Source: Bacteroides sp. SM23_62_1 (GTDB taxonomy: Bacteria; Bacteroidota; Bacteroidia; Bacteroidales; SM23-62). From it: a stretch of DNA of 42,787 nucleotides. Numbering within the stretch: the first letter of the stretch is position 1; every line of letters begins with the position of its first letter. The notes beneath the pieces were generated by a model. The model saw only the letters and a program-made list of their open reading frames with translations. It made no database searches and was not told the origin of the DNA. This document shows, piece after piece, positions 16,278-24,900 of the stretch. The position numbers and the translations under genes are program-made. Where the stretch lies: the NCBI GenBank assembly GCA_001304505.1, contig LJUQ01000006.1, forward strand, positions 1-42,787, in the 5' to 3' direction.

Positions 16278-16970
16278 ATGTCAAATTCCAATAATAATCT
16301 GATCATTCAGACACAGGATCTCAGCAAGATCTATGAAAAAGGAAAAATTAAAGTTCCTGCTCTCCGGGATATTACTTTCAGTGTTACATCAGGTCAGTAC
16401 GTGGGTATAGTCGGCAAATCTGGTTCCGGAAAGTCGACTTTATTAAATCTTATCGGTGGACTGGACCGTCCCACAAACGGTCAGATCATTTTTAAGGACC
16501 GGGATCTTGCACGATTGGACCGGTATGAGCTGGCCTTGCACAGGCGATTTTCAGTTGGGATGATATTTCAATCCTTCAATCTTGTCCCATCCCTTTCAGC
16601 ACTCGATAATGTTATCCTCCCCCTTATTTTCTCTGGTACAAACAAAAAGAAAAGAAAGACCAGGGGACTGGAAATCCTCGAACAGGTGGGGCTGGAACAC
16701 CGTAAAAACCATTACCCGGGTGAACTTTCCGGAGGGGAAGCCCAGCGGGTTGCCATTGCCCGGGCATTGGTCAATGATCCTTGTGTCATCCTGGCCGACG
16801 AACCTACGGGTAACCTTGACAGCCAAACTTCGGAGGAAATTGTAAAACTTCTGGTTGATCTCCATAAAAATAAAGGCCTTACAGTCCTCATGGTAACCCA
16901 TGATCAGGAAACGGCCCGGCGGATTTCGGGTATGGTTATCCAGTTGAAGGATGGGATGATCGTGGAATAG
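16278..16970 (+). CDS. ABC transporter ATP-binding protein (LolD/MacB type)
   Basis: A 230-residue ATPase with all canonical motifs: Walker A GKSGSGKST (residues 46-54), Q-loop in MIFQSFNLVPSLSALDNV, signature LSGGEAQRVAIARAL, Walker B VILADEPTGNLD and the H-loop in VTHDQE. Spacing and length match the LolD/MacB/FtsE group that powers mechanotransmission-type permeases rather than substrate channels. The following permease gene of the FtsX/MacB fold, on the same strand, is the likely partner even though 350 bp of repeats lie between them. Such pairs handle lipoprotein release, peptide efflux or envelope signalling. No HlyD-type adaptor is adjacent. Confidence 0.93.
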   Translation: MSNSNNNLIIQTQDLSKIYEKGKIKVPALRDITFSVTSGQYVGIVGKSGSGKSTLLNLIGGLDRPTNGQIIFKDRDLARLDRYELALHRRFSVGMIFQSFNLVPSLSALDNVILPLIFSGTNKKKRKTRGLEILEQVGLEHRKNHYPGELSGGEAQRVAIARALVNDPCVILADEPTGNLDSQTSEEIVKLLVDLHKNKGLTVLMVTHDQETARRISGMVIQLKDGMIVE

Positions 16971-16972
16971 AG

Positions 16973-17007
16973 GCATGGAGCATGGTGCATAGAGCATGGA
17001 GCTAAGT
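16973..17007. repeat. GCATGGA heptad array (5 units)
   Basis: GCATGGA, GCATGGT, GCATAGA, GCATGGA and GCTAAGT, beginning two bases after the stop codon of the ATPase gene. The same unit recurs at 17076 and 18751, on both sides of the permease gene. Confidence 0.8.
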
Positions 17008-17036
17008 CAAGGGTACAGGGTGAATGTATTGTTAAT

Positions 17037-17056
17037 CCCTGATTGCCAAATCAGGG
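17037..17056. repeat. Hairpin CCCTGATT/AATCAGGG
   Basis: Perfect 8-bp stem with a 4-nt loop (GCCA). The stem sequence differs from the CCGGTT copies but keeps TT before the loop and AA after it, so it fits the covarying hairpin family. Confidence 0.6.
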
Positions 17057-17075
17057 GAAATTTCGCATCGAACAA

Positions 17076-17209
17076 GCATGAAGCATGGAACATGGTGCAG
17101 GGTGCAGGGAGGCATGGTGCAGGGTGCAGGCAGTAGGGAGTAGGGAGTAGGCAGTAGGGAGTAGGCAGTAGGGAGTAGGCAGTAGGGAGTAGGGTGTATG
17201 GAGCTTGGA
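17076..17209. repeat. Long heptad array GCATGGA-GCAGGGT-GTAGGGA (about 19 units)
   Basis: About nineteen 7-nt units with one single-base phase slip at 17111. Units shift gradually from GCATGRA through GCAGGGT to alternating GTAGGGA and GTAGGCA, then end GTATGGA, GCTTGGA. The common pattern is G-Y-A-N-G-G/C-N. The minus strand is open here and would encode a heptad LLPTPYC-like peptide, considered spurious. Confidence 0.9.
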
Positions 17210-17237
17210 AAAAGAATCGCATAGGAGGATATTGTAA

Positions 17238-17256
17238 CCCCGGTTGTTAACCGGGG
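17238..17256. repeat. TT-NNN-AA hairpin (CCCCGGTT/AACCGGGG)
   Basis: Perfect 8-bp stem around loop GTT, preceded by GTAA as in the copy at 7135-7153. It lies 65 bp before the permease start and just after the long heptad array. Confidence 0.75.
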
Positions 17257-17320
17257 CATATGATTCCTGATACACATGTTGAAAAGAGGAACAAAAGATA
17301 CAATATAAACAACATAGGCG

Positions 17321-18742
17321 ATGAACTTCCCCGACATGACACGAATGGGCTTTTCCAACCTCTGGAGAACAAGGCTTCGTACATCGTTGACGATTCTTGG
17401 AGTGGTGATCGGAATTGGTGCACTCACCTCAATGGTTTCATTTGGTACCGGAATGCAGAAAAACTTTACAGACGCAATAAAGAAAAGCGACCTGTTTACC
17501 AGTATGAATGTCACTCCAAAAAGTATTAGCCTGGAAGAAATTACACAAGGGGATCTTTCCTCTATAGGTAATGTACTGGATGAAACTCCCGAACCGCTCA
17601 CAGATTCAGTATTAAATGAAATAAGGAAAATTCCGGGGGTCATCATTGCATTTCCCGAAGAGACGTTTCCAGCACGTATCCTGCTGGAAGACAAGGAAAA
17701 CTCTCTGAGTATTCAACCGATCCCCGTACAAATGGGTGAATTCTATCCTTTTAACGATCTGCTGGCAGGTTCTTTTTTTAAGAGTGATACCTCCAGATCT
17801 GTCATCATTACCTGGGAGACACTCCGGAACCTTGGTTATATAGTTGATTATCCCGGAAATAAATACGTCCTCTCCAGAGAGGATTCTTTAAAAGGAGTGA
17901 ACATCGTACCTGCTGATTCTCTTGTTGGAAGATCAATTACCATGATAACTGCCACCATCGACAGGGATATTGTAAGAAATCCTCTTGGAATCCTGATGAA
18001 GCCCCATTTTGATCCTTTTACTGAAGCCCGGATGGAGTTTATCATAGGTGGAATATTAAATCGCCGGGATGAGTTTACAATGCCACGATTTCGAGGTGGT
18101 ATCATGATACCAATGGAGACTGCCAGAAATGTACCCCGTCTCAATTTTTCGAGTGTCTGGGATATTCTGAATAATAACAGGAAGGAAGGCAGTTACAGTT
18201 CGTTTTATGTCCGGGTAGCAAATATGGAAGATGTTTCGCCTGTAAGGAAATCAATAGAAAATATGGGCCTCGGGGTATTCTCTATCACAGATGATTTAAA
18301 ACAGATGAAACAGGTTTTTTTGATCATGGATAGCCTGTTTGGTGCAATCGGAACAGTTGCTTTGATCATTGCAGCTCTGGGAATCATTAATACCATGATC
18401 ATGTCAATCCTGGAAAGAACCCGTGAAATTGGAATCATGAAAGCCGTAGGTGGAAGTGAGAACCAGATTAAACTCATTTTTTTCGTTGAAGCATCTTTCA
18501 TCGGACTCATCGGTGCTCTCTTCGGTCTTATCCTTGGATGGTTTGTCACCCGTATTGCAAATATGATTGTCAATGCAAAATTATTACCACTGGATACCCC
18601 ACAGGTGGATCTCTTCTACTTCCCCATCTGGCTGATCCTGGGTGCCATAGCCTTCTCTATCATAGTCAGCCTGGCCGCAGGATTATACCCGGCTATCAGG
18701 GCAGCACGCGTCGACCCGGTGAAAGCATTGAGACATGATTAG
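17321..18742 (+). CDS. ABC transporter permease, FtsX/MacB family
   Basis: A 473-residue permease: N-terminal transmembrane segment within LRTSLTILGVVIGIGALTSM, preceded by the amphipathic GFSNLWRTR typical of MacB_PCD proteins; a periplasmic domain of about 290 residues; then three C-terminal transmembrane helices around residues 340-365, 385-415 and 440-462. MSILERTREIGIMKAVGGS is the conserved FtsX coupling-helix segment that contacts the ATPase, and the end YPAIRAARVDPVKALRHD is the usual tail. It should pair with the ATPase encoded 350 bp upstream as a homodimeric mechanotransmission transporter. The start at 17321 puts the conserved N-terminal block right at the beginning. Heptad repeats of the same GCATGGA unit flank the gene. 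Confidence 0.92.
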   Translation: MNFPDMTRMGFSNLWRTRLRTSLTILGVVIGIGALTSMVSFGTGMQKNFTDAIKKSDLFTSMNVTPKSISLEEITQGDLSSIGNVLDETPEPLTDSVLNEIRKIPGVIIAFPEETFPARILLEDKENSLSIQPIPVQMGEFYPFNDLLAGSFFKSDTSRSVIITWETLRNLGYIVDYPGNKYVLSREDSLKGVNIVPADSLVGRSITMITATIDRDIVRNPLGILMKPHFDPFTEARMEFIIGGILNRRDEFTMPRFRGGIMIPMETARNVPRLNFSSVWDILNNNRKEGSYSSFYVRVANMEDVSPVRKSIENMGLGVFSITDDLKQMKQVFLIMDSLFGAIGTVALIIAALGIINTMIMSILERTREIGIMKAVGGSENQIKLIFFVEASFIGLIGALFGLILGWFVTRIANMIVNAKLLPLDTPQVDLFYFPIWLILGAIAFSIIVSLAAGLYPAIRAARVDPVKALRHD

Positions 18743-18750
18743 CAGAGAAG

Positions 18751-18785
18751 GCATGGAGCATGGAGCATGGAGCATGGAGCATGAA
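18751..18785. repeat. GCATGGA heptad array (5 units)
   Basis: Four identical GCATGGA units and a final GCATGAA, 8 bp after the permease stop codon. Same unit and orientation as at 16973. Confidence 0.85.
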
Positions 18786-18788
18786 GGT

Positions 18789-18856
18789 TCGATTTCCAAT
18801 CGGACTTTACCAACCATGATGGATAATGTCAAGTCCGGTTTCCAACCGGACACATT
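18789..18856. repeat. Two tandem hairpins; the second with GTCAAG/ACACATT flanks
   Basis: The first is CGATT/AATCG around TCC at 18790-18802. The second is TCCGGTT/AACCGGA around TCC at 18834-18850, flanked by GTCAAG and ACACATT. The two stems differ in sequence but share the TT-TCC-AA centre. Confidence 0.75.
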
Positions 18857-18879
18857 CAATAGCACCGGAGAAAACAGGC

Positions 18880-19064
18880 AAATCCGGTTTCCGATCTTGC
18901 CTGCCTGGCAGGCGGATACATTCAGACACCTGGGGAAATAACCAAACTATCTTATTCATGATGAGCATTACCATGGAATAGAATCCGCCTGCCTGCATGT
19001 CCACAGAACAATCCGCCTGCCCAATCGCAGGACAGGCAGGGCACGATTTCTAACAGTACACATT
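18880..19064. repeat. Interrupted hairpin repeat plus GCCTGCC/GGCAGGC words
   Basis: AATCCGGTTTCCGAT begins like the hairpin repeat but is broken by a GCCTGCC-TG-GGCAGGC-type palindrome before CGGATACATT resumes. ATCCGCCTGCC recurs twice between 18987 and 19030, with GGACAGGCAGGG nearby, and ends with CGATTTCTAACAG followed by TACACATT, a decayed hairpin copy. No gene is seen here. Confidence 0.6.
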
Positions 19065-19126
19065 CCAGGACGTTGTAGAAAAATAAATAATTGCTACTTT
19101 TAATCTGTTAACCTGATCCCCGGAAA

Positions 19127-20608
19127 ATGAAAATAAATCTATGCAATATTCTATTTTTAATTCTTCTTTTGATCCCCTCATCCTGCCAGCATAATAAACC
19201 AACCAAACCGAATTTCATTTTCATTCTTGCTGACGATCTTGGTTATGGTGAACTCGGATGTTACGGCCAGAAGCTGATACAAACCCCAAATATCGATCGC
19301 CTTGCCGGTGAAGGGATGCGGTTTACCAATTTTTATTCTGGTAGTCCTGTATGTGCCCCCTCGCGATGCGTTTTGTTTACAGGGCTGCATACCGGCCACT
19401 CCTATGTAAGGGATAACTATGAAATGGGGGGATATCTGGATGAGGAAGAAGGAGGTCAGCTGCCCCTTCCCGAGGATACTAGAACACTGGCAAGAATCCT
19501 GCAGCAGAATGGTTATCTGACAGCTTGTATCGGAAAGTGGGGACTGGGAGGACCCGGTTCCAGCGGAATCCCAACCCGACAGGGTTTTGATTTCTTCTAT
19601 GGATATCTCTGCCAAAAACAGGCACATAATTACTATCCCTCTCATCTCTGGAGAAATGAAGTGTGGGACACACTTCGCAATACATTCTTTCATCCCCATC
19701 AGGAATTTCAAGGTGATCCGGACAACCTGGTTGATTTTGAAAAGTATAAGGGCATAGATTATTCCCCTGATCTGATGACTATGGAAGCACTTAATTTTAT
19801 CAGGGGCAATAAAGACCATCCCTTCTTTCTTTATCTGCCTTATACAATCCCACATCTTTCACTGCAGGTACCCGATGAAAGCCTGGAAAAATATAAGGGG
19901 AAATTTGATGAAAAACCATACCTCGGGGAAGGAGGATATCTCCCCCATCCATTTCCGAAATCAACCTATGCCGCCATGATCAGCCGAATGGATGAATATG
20001 TTGGCCAGATCATGGATCTCCTGGAGGAACTTGAACTGTCAGAAAATACCCTCATCATGTTCTCAAGTGATAACGGTGCAACTTTTTTGTCACAGGTGGA
20101 TACCGAATTCTTTACCAGCCACGGCAGACTCCGTGGTTCTAAAGGAAATCTTTATGAAGGAGGTATCCGCGTACCCTTTATCGCCAGATGGCCGGGAGAG
20201 ATAAATGCTGGAGTTGTATCAAACCATACCGGAGGGTTCCAGGATATATTGCCTACGATCCTTGAAATTGCCGGGATTAATGTCCCGGAAGACATTGACG
20301 GTCTGTCAATGAGGAATGAATTAACCGGAGGGAAAGAACAGGCTGAACATATCTATTTATACTGGGAGTATCGGAGTGGGGGCGGATGGCAGGCAGTTCG
20401 TTCGGGAAACTGGAAATCAGTGAAAAAAGGGATTACTGCTGATCCCGATGCACCAATAGAACTATATGACCTTGAAACAGATTTCTCCGAAAAATATGAT
20501 GTAGCTGCCGAATATCCGGAAATTATTGAAGATATGAGAAAGATTATGACCTATGCAAGAGTGCCATCGCAGTATTTTCCAATGGCGATAGATACGATTA
20601 ATTTTTAA
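19127..20608 (+). CDS. Sulfatase (arylsulfatase-type, family S1), lipoprotein
   Basis: A 493-residue protein with lipobox IPSSC (Cys20). The mature part is a type I sulfatase: metal-binding ADD (Asp36, Asp37) in FIFILADDLGYGELG, the maturation motif C-A-P-S-R (Cys76 to Arg80), where the cysteine is converted to formylglycine, CIGKWGLGG, and SSDNGAT with later metal ligands. The cysteine-type motif can be matured by either FGE or the radical SAM enzyme anSME; neither gene is in the window. It likely removes sulfate from a glycan, supporting growth on sulfated polysaccharide. The membrane acyltransferase gene follows after 16 bp, so the two are probably co-transcribed. Confidence 0.94.
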   Translation: MKINLCNILFLILLLIPSSCQHNKPTKPNFIFILADDLGYGELGCYGQKLIQTPNIDRLAGEGMRFTNFYSGSPVCAPSRCVLFTGLHTGHSYVRDNYEMGGYLDEEEGGQLPLPEDTRTLARILQQNGYLTACIGKWGLGGPGSSGIPTRQGFDFFYGYLCQKQAHNYYPSHLWRNEVWDTLRNTFFHPHQEFQGDPDNLVDFEKYKGIDYSPDLMTMEALNFIRGNKDHPFFLYLPYTIPHLSLQVPDESLEKYKGKFDEKPYLGEGGYLPHPFPKSTYAAMISRMDEYVGQIMDLLEELELSENTLIMFSSDNGATFLSQVDTEFFTSHGRLRGSKGNLYEGGIRVPFIARWPGEINAGVVSNHTGGFQDILPTILEIAGINVPEDIDGLSMRNELTGGKEQAEHIYLYWEYRSGGGWQAVRSGNWKSVKKGITADPDAPIELYDLETDFSEKYDVAAEYPEIIEDMRKIMTYARVPSQYFPMAIDTINF

Positions 20609-20624
20609 ATACAAAAGTTTCATC

Positions 20625-21737
20625 ATGTCCAACATCAAACTATCCAATGAACGGCTTTATTCCCTTGACCTATTCCGGGGTTTAACAATGTTTTTCCTTG
20701 TTGTTGAAGGAACACATCTATACCAGGCCCTTCTGGATTATGGTCCGCAGGATGGATTCTGGCACGTCCTGATCCTTCAGTTTCATCATCATCCATGGAA
20801 CGGACTGCGGTTCTGGGATCTCATCCAGCCCTTCTTTATGTTTATTGTGGGTGTGGCCATGGCCTTTTCACTTGAGAAGCGCTGGGGCAAAGGACAAACC
20901 TGGATGCAGACCTTCAGGCATATTGTCATACGCTGTCTCATCCTTTTGTTCCTTGGAGTTATCCTGCATTGCGGCTATAAACGCAAACTTGTCTGGGAAT
21001 TATGGAATGTTCTTGCTCAGCTCTCTTTTACCATTATGCTTTCCTTCCTGATTTTTAAATTATCTTTCAGAACCCAGTTATTAATCAGTATCGGGTTATT
21101 GCTGCTTACAGAAATACTTTACCGCTTTACAGGAATTGAAGGTTATGATAAACCTTTCCTGCAGGGAGAAAATTTTGGCGCCTGGATGGATATGGTCCTC
21201 ATGGGAAAGATCAATCCTGACGGATGGGTGGCTATCAACTGCATCCCCACAGCGGCACATACCATATGGGGAGTCCTGGCCGGGAAGCTGCTGAAAAGTC
21301 CCCAATCACATACCTTTAAAATCAAATGGTTACTTATTACTGGTATTATCGGACTTGTTGTTGGTTATTCACTTGACTGGATTAATATAACTCCGATAAT
21401 TAAAAGGATCTGCACCAGCTCCTTCATCCTGGCATCAGGAGGATGGTGCCTGGTTGTCCTGGCGTTCTGTTACTGGCTGACAGATGTTAAAAATTACAGG
21501 AAAGGGCTGATCATTTTTACTGTGGTAGGTATGAATCCAATCTTTATCTATATGTTCAGCAATACTGTTGGTTATCAATGGTTTAATCGTTATATGGAAA
21601 TATATTCAGGAGGTATCCTGGGTTGGTTTGGCGCTGGTGAAGGAACTGTGCAAATAGTCAATGCCCTGGTCGTCTTGGGGCTAGAATGGTACTTTTGCTG
21701 GTGGTTCTATAAAAGGAAAATCTTTATTAAAATTTAA
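20625..21737 (+). CDS. HGSNAT/DUF5009-like membrane acyltransferase
   Basis: A 370-residue protein with about ten transmembrane segments. It opens with LYSLDLFRGLTMFFLVVEG and FWDLIQPFFMFIVGVAM, the RG and WDL-x-x-P motifs shared by DUF5009 proteins and human heparan-alpha-glucosaminide N-acetyltransferase (HGSNAT); INCIPTAAHTIWGVLAG and GMNPIFIYMFSN follow in order. HGSNAT moves acetyl groups from cytosolic acetyl-CoA across a membrane onto terminal glucosamine. A bacterial homologue could acetylate a sugar or peptidoglycan-related substrate in the periplasm. Position 16 bp after a sulfatase echoes the lysosomal heparan sulfate pathway, but that functional link is inference. After the stop come GGCTAA hexads and an AGTTATG array. 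Confidence 0.85.
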   Translation: MSNIKLSNERLYSLDLFRGLTMFFLVVEGTHLYQALLDYGPQDGFWHVLILQFHHHPWNGLRFWDLIQPFFMFIVGVAMAFSLEKRWGKGQTWMQTFRHIVIRCLILLFLGVILHCGYKRKLVWELWNVLAQLSFTIMLSFLIFKLSFRTQLLISIGLLLLTEILYRFTGIEGYDKPFLQGENFGAWMDMVLMGKINPDGWVAINCIPTAAHTIWGVLAGKLLKSPQSHTFKIKWLLITGIIGLVVGYSLDWINITPIIKRICTSSFILASGGWCLVVLAFCYWLTDVKNYRKGLIIFTVVGMNPIFIYMFSNTVGYQWFNRYMEIYSGGILGWFGAGEGTVQIVNALVVLGLEWYFCWWFYKRKIFIKI

Positions 21738-21746
21738 GAATGAAGA

Positions 21747-21820
21747 AGGCTAAGGCTAAGGAAGAGTTATGAGTTATGAGTTATGAGTTATGAGTTATGA
21801 GTTATGAGTTATGAGTTATG
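21747..21820. repeat. GGCTAA hexads then eight perfect AGTTATG heptads
   Basis: GGCTAAGGCTAAGG is followed from 21765 by eight identical AGTTATG units without any mismatch. The last base of the array is also the first base of the next hairpin. Perfect identity suggests recent expansion or active homogenisation. Confidence 0.9.
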
Positions 21821-21836
21821 CCGGTTTTTAACCGGC
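21820..21836. repeat. TT-NNN-AA hairpin (GCCGGTT/AACCGGC)
   Basis: Perfect 7-bp stem around loop TTT, directly abutting the AGTTATG array. The outer base pair is G-C where other copies have T-A or C-G, an example of covariation. Confidence 0.75.
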
Positions 21837-21861
21837 AGCCATTTCAATGATAGGTAAAATT

Positions 21862-21938
21862 GTCAAGTCCGGTTTCTAACAGGACACATTCTATAACAAT
21901 GGAGAAATGAGTCAAGTCCGGTTTCTAACAGGACACAT
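21862..21938. repeat. Two direct copies of the GTCAAG hairpin repeat
   Basis: Copies start at 21862 and 21911, 49 bp apart. Both have flanks GTCAAG and ACACAT and the same stem with one mismatch (TCCGGTT versus AACAGGA). The shared mismatch suggests duplication of one mutated copy. The second ends just before the stop of the convergent GH106-like gene. Confidence 0.85.
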
Positions 21939-21954
21939 CCAAATACAATAAGAA

Positions 21955-24900
21955 TCAGATTCCAGACAAAAGTTCAAAATCTCCCATCAATCCGTAATCA
22001 AGCAAATCATATTCTTCTCCCGGTGGTTGTTTATCGGGAGCATATCGAAAGCTCCAGGGGGTTACAAAATCCCTGGTTCTGACATTATGATGAGGTCCCA
22101 GCAGGTTTTTGAGTGATCCAACAATGTGAATTGTAATGGAATTTTCACCGTCAGTAATCAAATCCGAAATATCCAACTCATAAGGCTGGTGATAGATTAT
22201 TCCTGCTTCGGCCCCGTTTACCCCGACGCCGGCAACCGCCCCGTTCCAATCCCCAAGAACTATCTTATATCTTCCAGTTTTGTTTTCTATTGAATAATTT
22301 TTTGAATAACTGACAATATCAGAATAGAATGGATAACCCTGGTCAGGCCATGCGCCTGTTGTCAGTATTGCAGGTGGAGATATGACCCATCCTTCTTTAC
22401 CTGGCTTCAGGATGAAGTTACCTGTCACAAATACCGGTGCCAGCTCACAATGAACCGACATCGGGTTAGCGATAAGGCTTATGGTATTTTCTGAAAAATC
22501 CAGGTACTCTCCGATGCTGAAAACACCAAATGATGCATCCAGCCAGTGCGTATTTTCCATTGGTCTGACTTCTTTACCATTTACCAGAACTGTATAAAGA
22601 TGGGGTCGTTCAATAACAGCTTTAAAATCTGAATAATCCACTCCCCGGACAATAACAAAATTAAAATCGGTCCTGAATCCGGAATGATCGGCCTTAAAGG
22701 TATCCCTGTCCAGGATTTCAGTTTTAAACTGGATGGATGTGGCCCATGGATTATCATCGAAGCCATGATGTTTGAAAATGGTGTCTGAAGCTGCATAAAA
22801 ATAATATTCCTGTTCTTTCATGTTACCCATTGTCAGAGCACAATAATCCAGGACAAGCACATTTTCTTTGACAGGATTTACAGCCATTTCACCTGTCGAT
22901 TCAACAGCTTCCCATTTTTCGGGTTCTTTCAGAGGTTCGCCCGCATCAATCAACTTCCTGCTGATAAAAAGCAGCAGACTTCCTGCCGGAGGAAGTGTAT
23001 AACTGATATATAGTTCTTCTCCTTCACTGACAAAAGGATATTTGAAAATATCCCCGGTTTCAGGATCAAGTCTGACAACCGATTTACCCTGAATACTGAC
23101 AGACCCTGCAGTATTTTCATTCAGGCTTGAATTAACAAGGAAAAGGAGTTCTCCATCCCTGAAGATCCTCCGCATATGATACAGAAGGCCACCGGTATTT
23201 TCCGGATTTTTAAAACTGATCGCTGCCGGTGCAAGTAATTCGGCTTCTGCACCATTTAACTCGCCTGATGTCCTAAGGTAATGCTCATCATATTTTTTGG
23301 CAAGTTCATGCATTTTAGGATTGTTTTCACCATCAATAAAATAGGGCGGTGGAATAAACGACAGTATCTTACCTCCCTGATTCAGGTATTCTTCCACAAG
23401 GGCAGATGTTGACGATTCAAGATTTTCAAGTCCGGGAGGGATAACTACCATATCATAACTCCTTTGATTAATCACAACCTTCCCATCCTTCACCTGTCCA
23501 TGGTCCTTTAGGATGTTTTCAGAACCCAGGTCATATTCAATCTGGAACAACTCCATCCTGTCAATGAACTCCCTGAATTTACTTTCAATTTCATCCAGTT
23601 TTTGGTTGTCACCAGCGGAATTATAATACATCCAGGCTGTGGTGGTAGGTTCAATAACAAGAACATGGTTCTGTTGCTCACCGGCTGAGAGGGCCATAGA
23701 AAGGCGTCCGTAATAATCATTCTGATAACGGTAATAATCCCACCACGGGCTGTGATAGGAGAAGGTCTGCGGATAATCGTGCTTGCGGTCACCCATAAGT
23801 GTCATAAATGAGAGATGCTGGTTCATCAGATTCACCCCCAGCACATATTCCCAGTCACCGTTCCTTTTCATGTCCTGGAAAGTAAGTTCATGTCCGGAAC
23901 CGCCATATGTTTCACTCAGTGTCCTTCTCCTTCCCATCTGGTTTGCCACACTTCGCAGTTCCCTCACAGACCTCACATTTCCAAACTGATCAGGTCGGTC
24001 ATCCCAGGTATTAAACAACATATCGATTGCAGGTACCTGATGCCACGCATACATGGCCATATTATCACCTCCATGATAGGGATTCGGCCAGTCATGTTCC
24101 CAGTAATGGCCTGTCCACAAAAGGGTTTTTTCCTCCGTATACTGATACCATGGCTTTGACCAGCGGTCGATAAACATTTGCAGAAGGGTTTCATAATAAT
24201 CATGCCTTACTTTTTTCCAGTCACCCTCTTCCTCAACCAATGTATTCAACCGTACCCTGAGGTCATATCCCCAGCGCTGCTCAAAAACCTCATACAGGTC
24301 AGGGGTCCAGCGTATGGAACTACGTCCGCCACTGGGCCCGATGTGCGGCTCATCAGTGAAAACACCGGGAATAATATTACCAAATTCTGTACCGACAGCC
24401 TCTTCATAACCTGACATAGTCAGCTCAATAAACTTCTCTGTGACACCCTGATAAAGCAGGTCGACATATGAATATCCTGCATACCATTTCCCTTTCGGGT
24501 AATAGATTAGCTCGTAGAGATAAAAATCACCTTCAATGCCGGTATATTCCTCCAAGCGGTCAGTTATTTCAACAAGCTGACCATCCTGCTTTATAAAAAT
24601 ATGCTTGTATTCCTTCCTGTTATCAGGTTCAAGTTTTGTCATTTTATACTGTTTGAGAGCATTGCCATGATTGTATGATTCTGGCATTGTTGCAGGAACA
24701 TGCCCGCCGGCAAAGCCGCTCGGGTATGAATTTTCATCATAGATCCAGATATAAAGGCCGAGTTCTTTTCCCTTTTCAACGGAATATTTCACAAGTTCGA
24801 ACCATTCATCCGAGAGATATTCGGTTATCATCCCGTAGCGGGGATGAATGAACACCCCTCCGAAACCTTTATTCCGAAATTCTTCCAGCTGAAAATTGAT

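Noticed and set aside
17032-17694. Open minus-strand frame of 220 codons with a repeated LLPTPYC-like peptide
   Set aside because: The repeat arises because a 7-nt DNA repeat keeps all frames open with a 7-residue period; the rest is antisense to the permease gene. No signal, domain or initiation context supports it.
19178-19855. 225-codon minus-strand frame inside the sulfatase gene
   Set aside because: Antisense shadow of a strongly conserved sulfatase; its translation shows no recognisable domain.
21747-21760. GGCTAAGGCTAAGG as a telomere-like repeat
   Set aside because: Only two units, inside the chromosome-like gene context and beside other short repeats; nothing indicates a replicon end.
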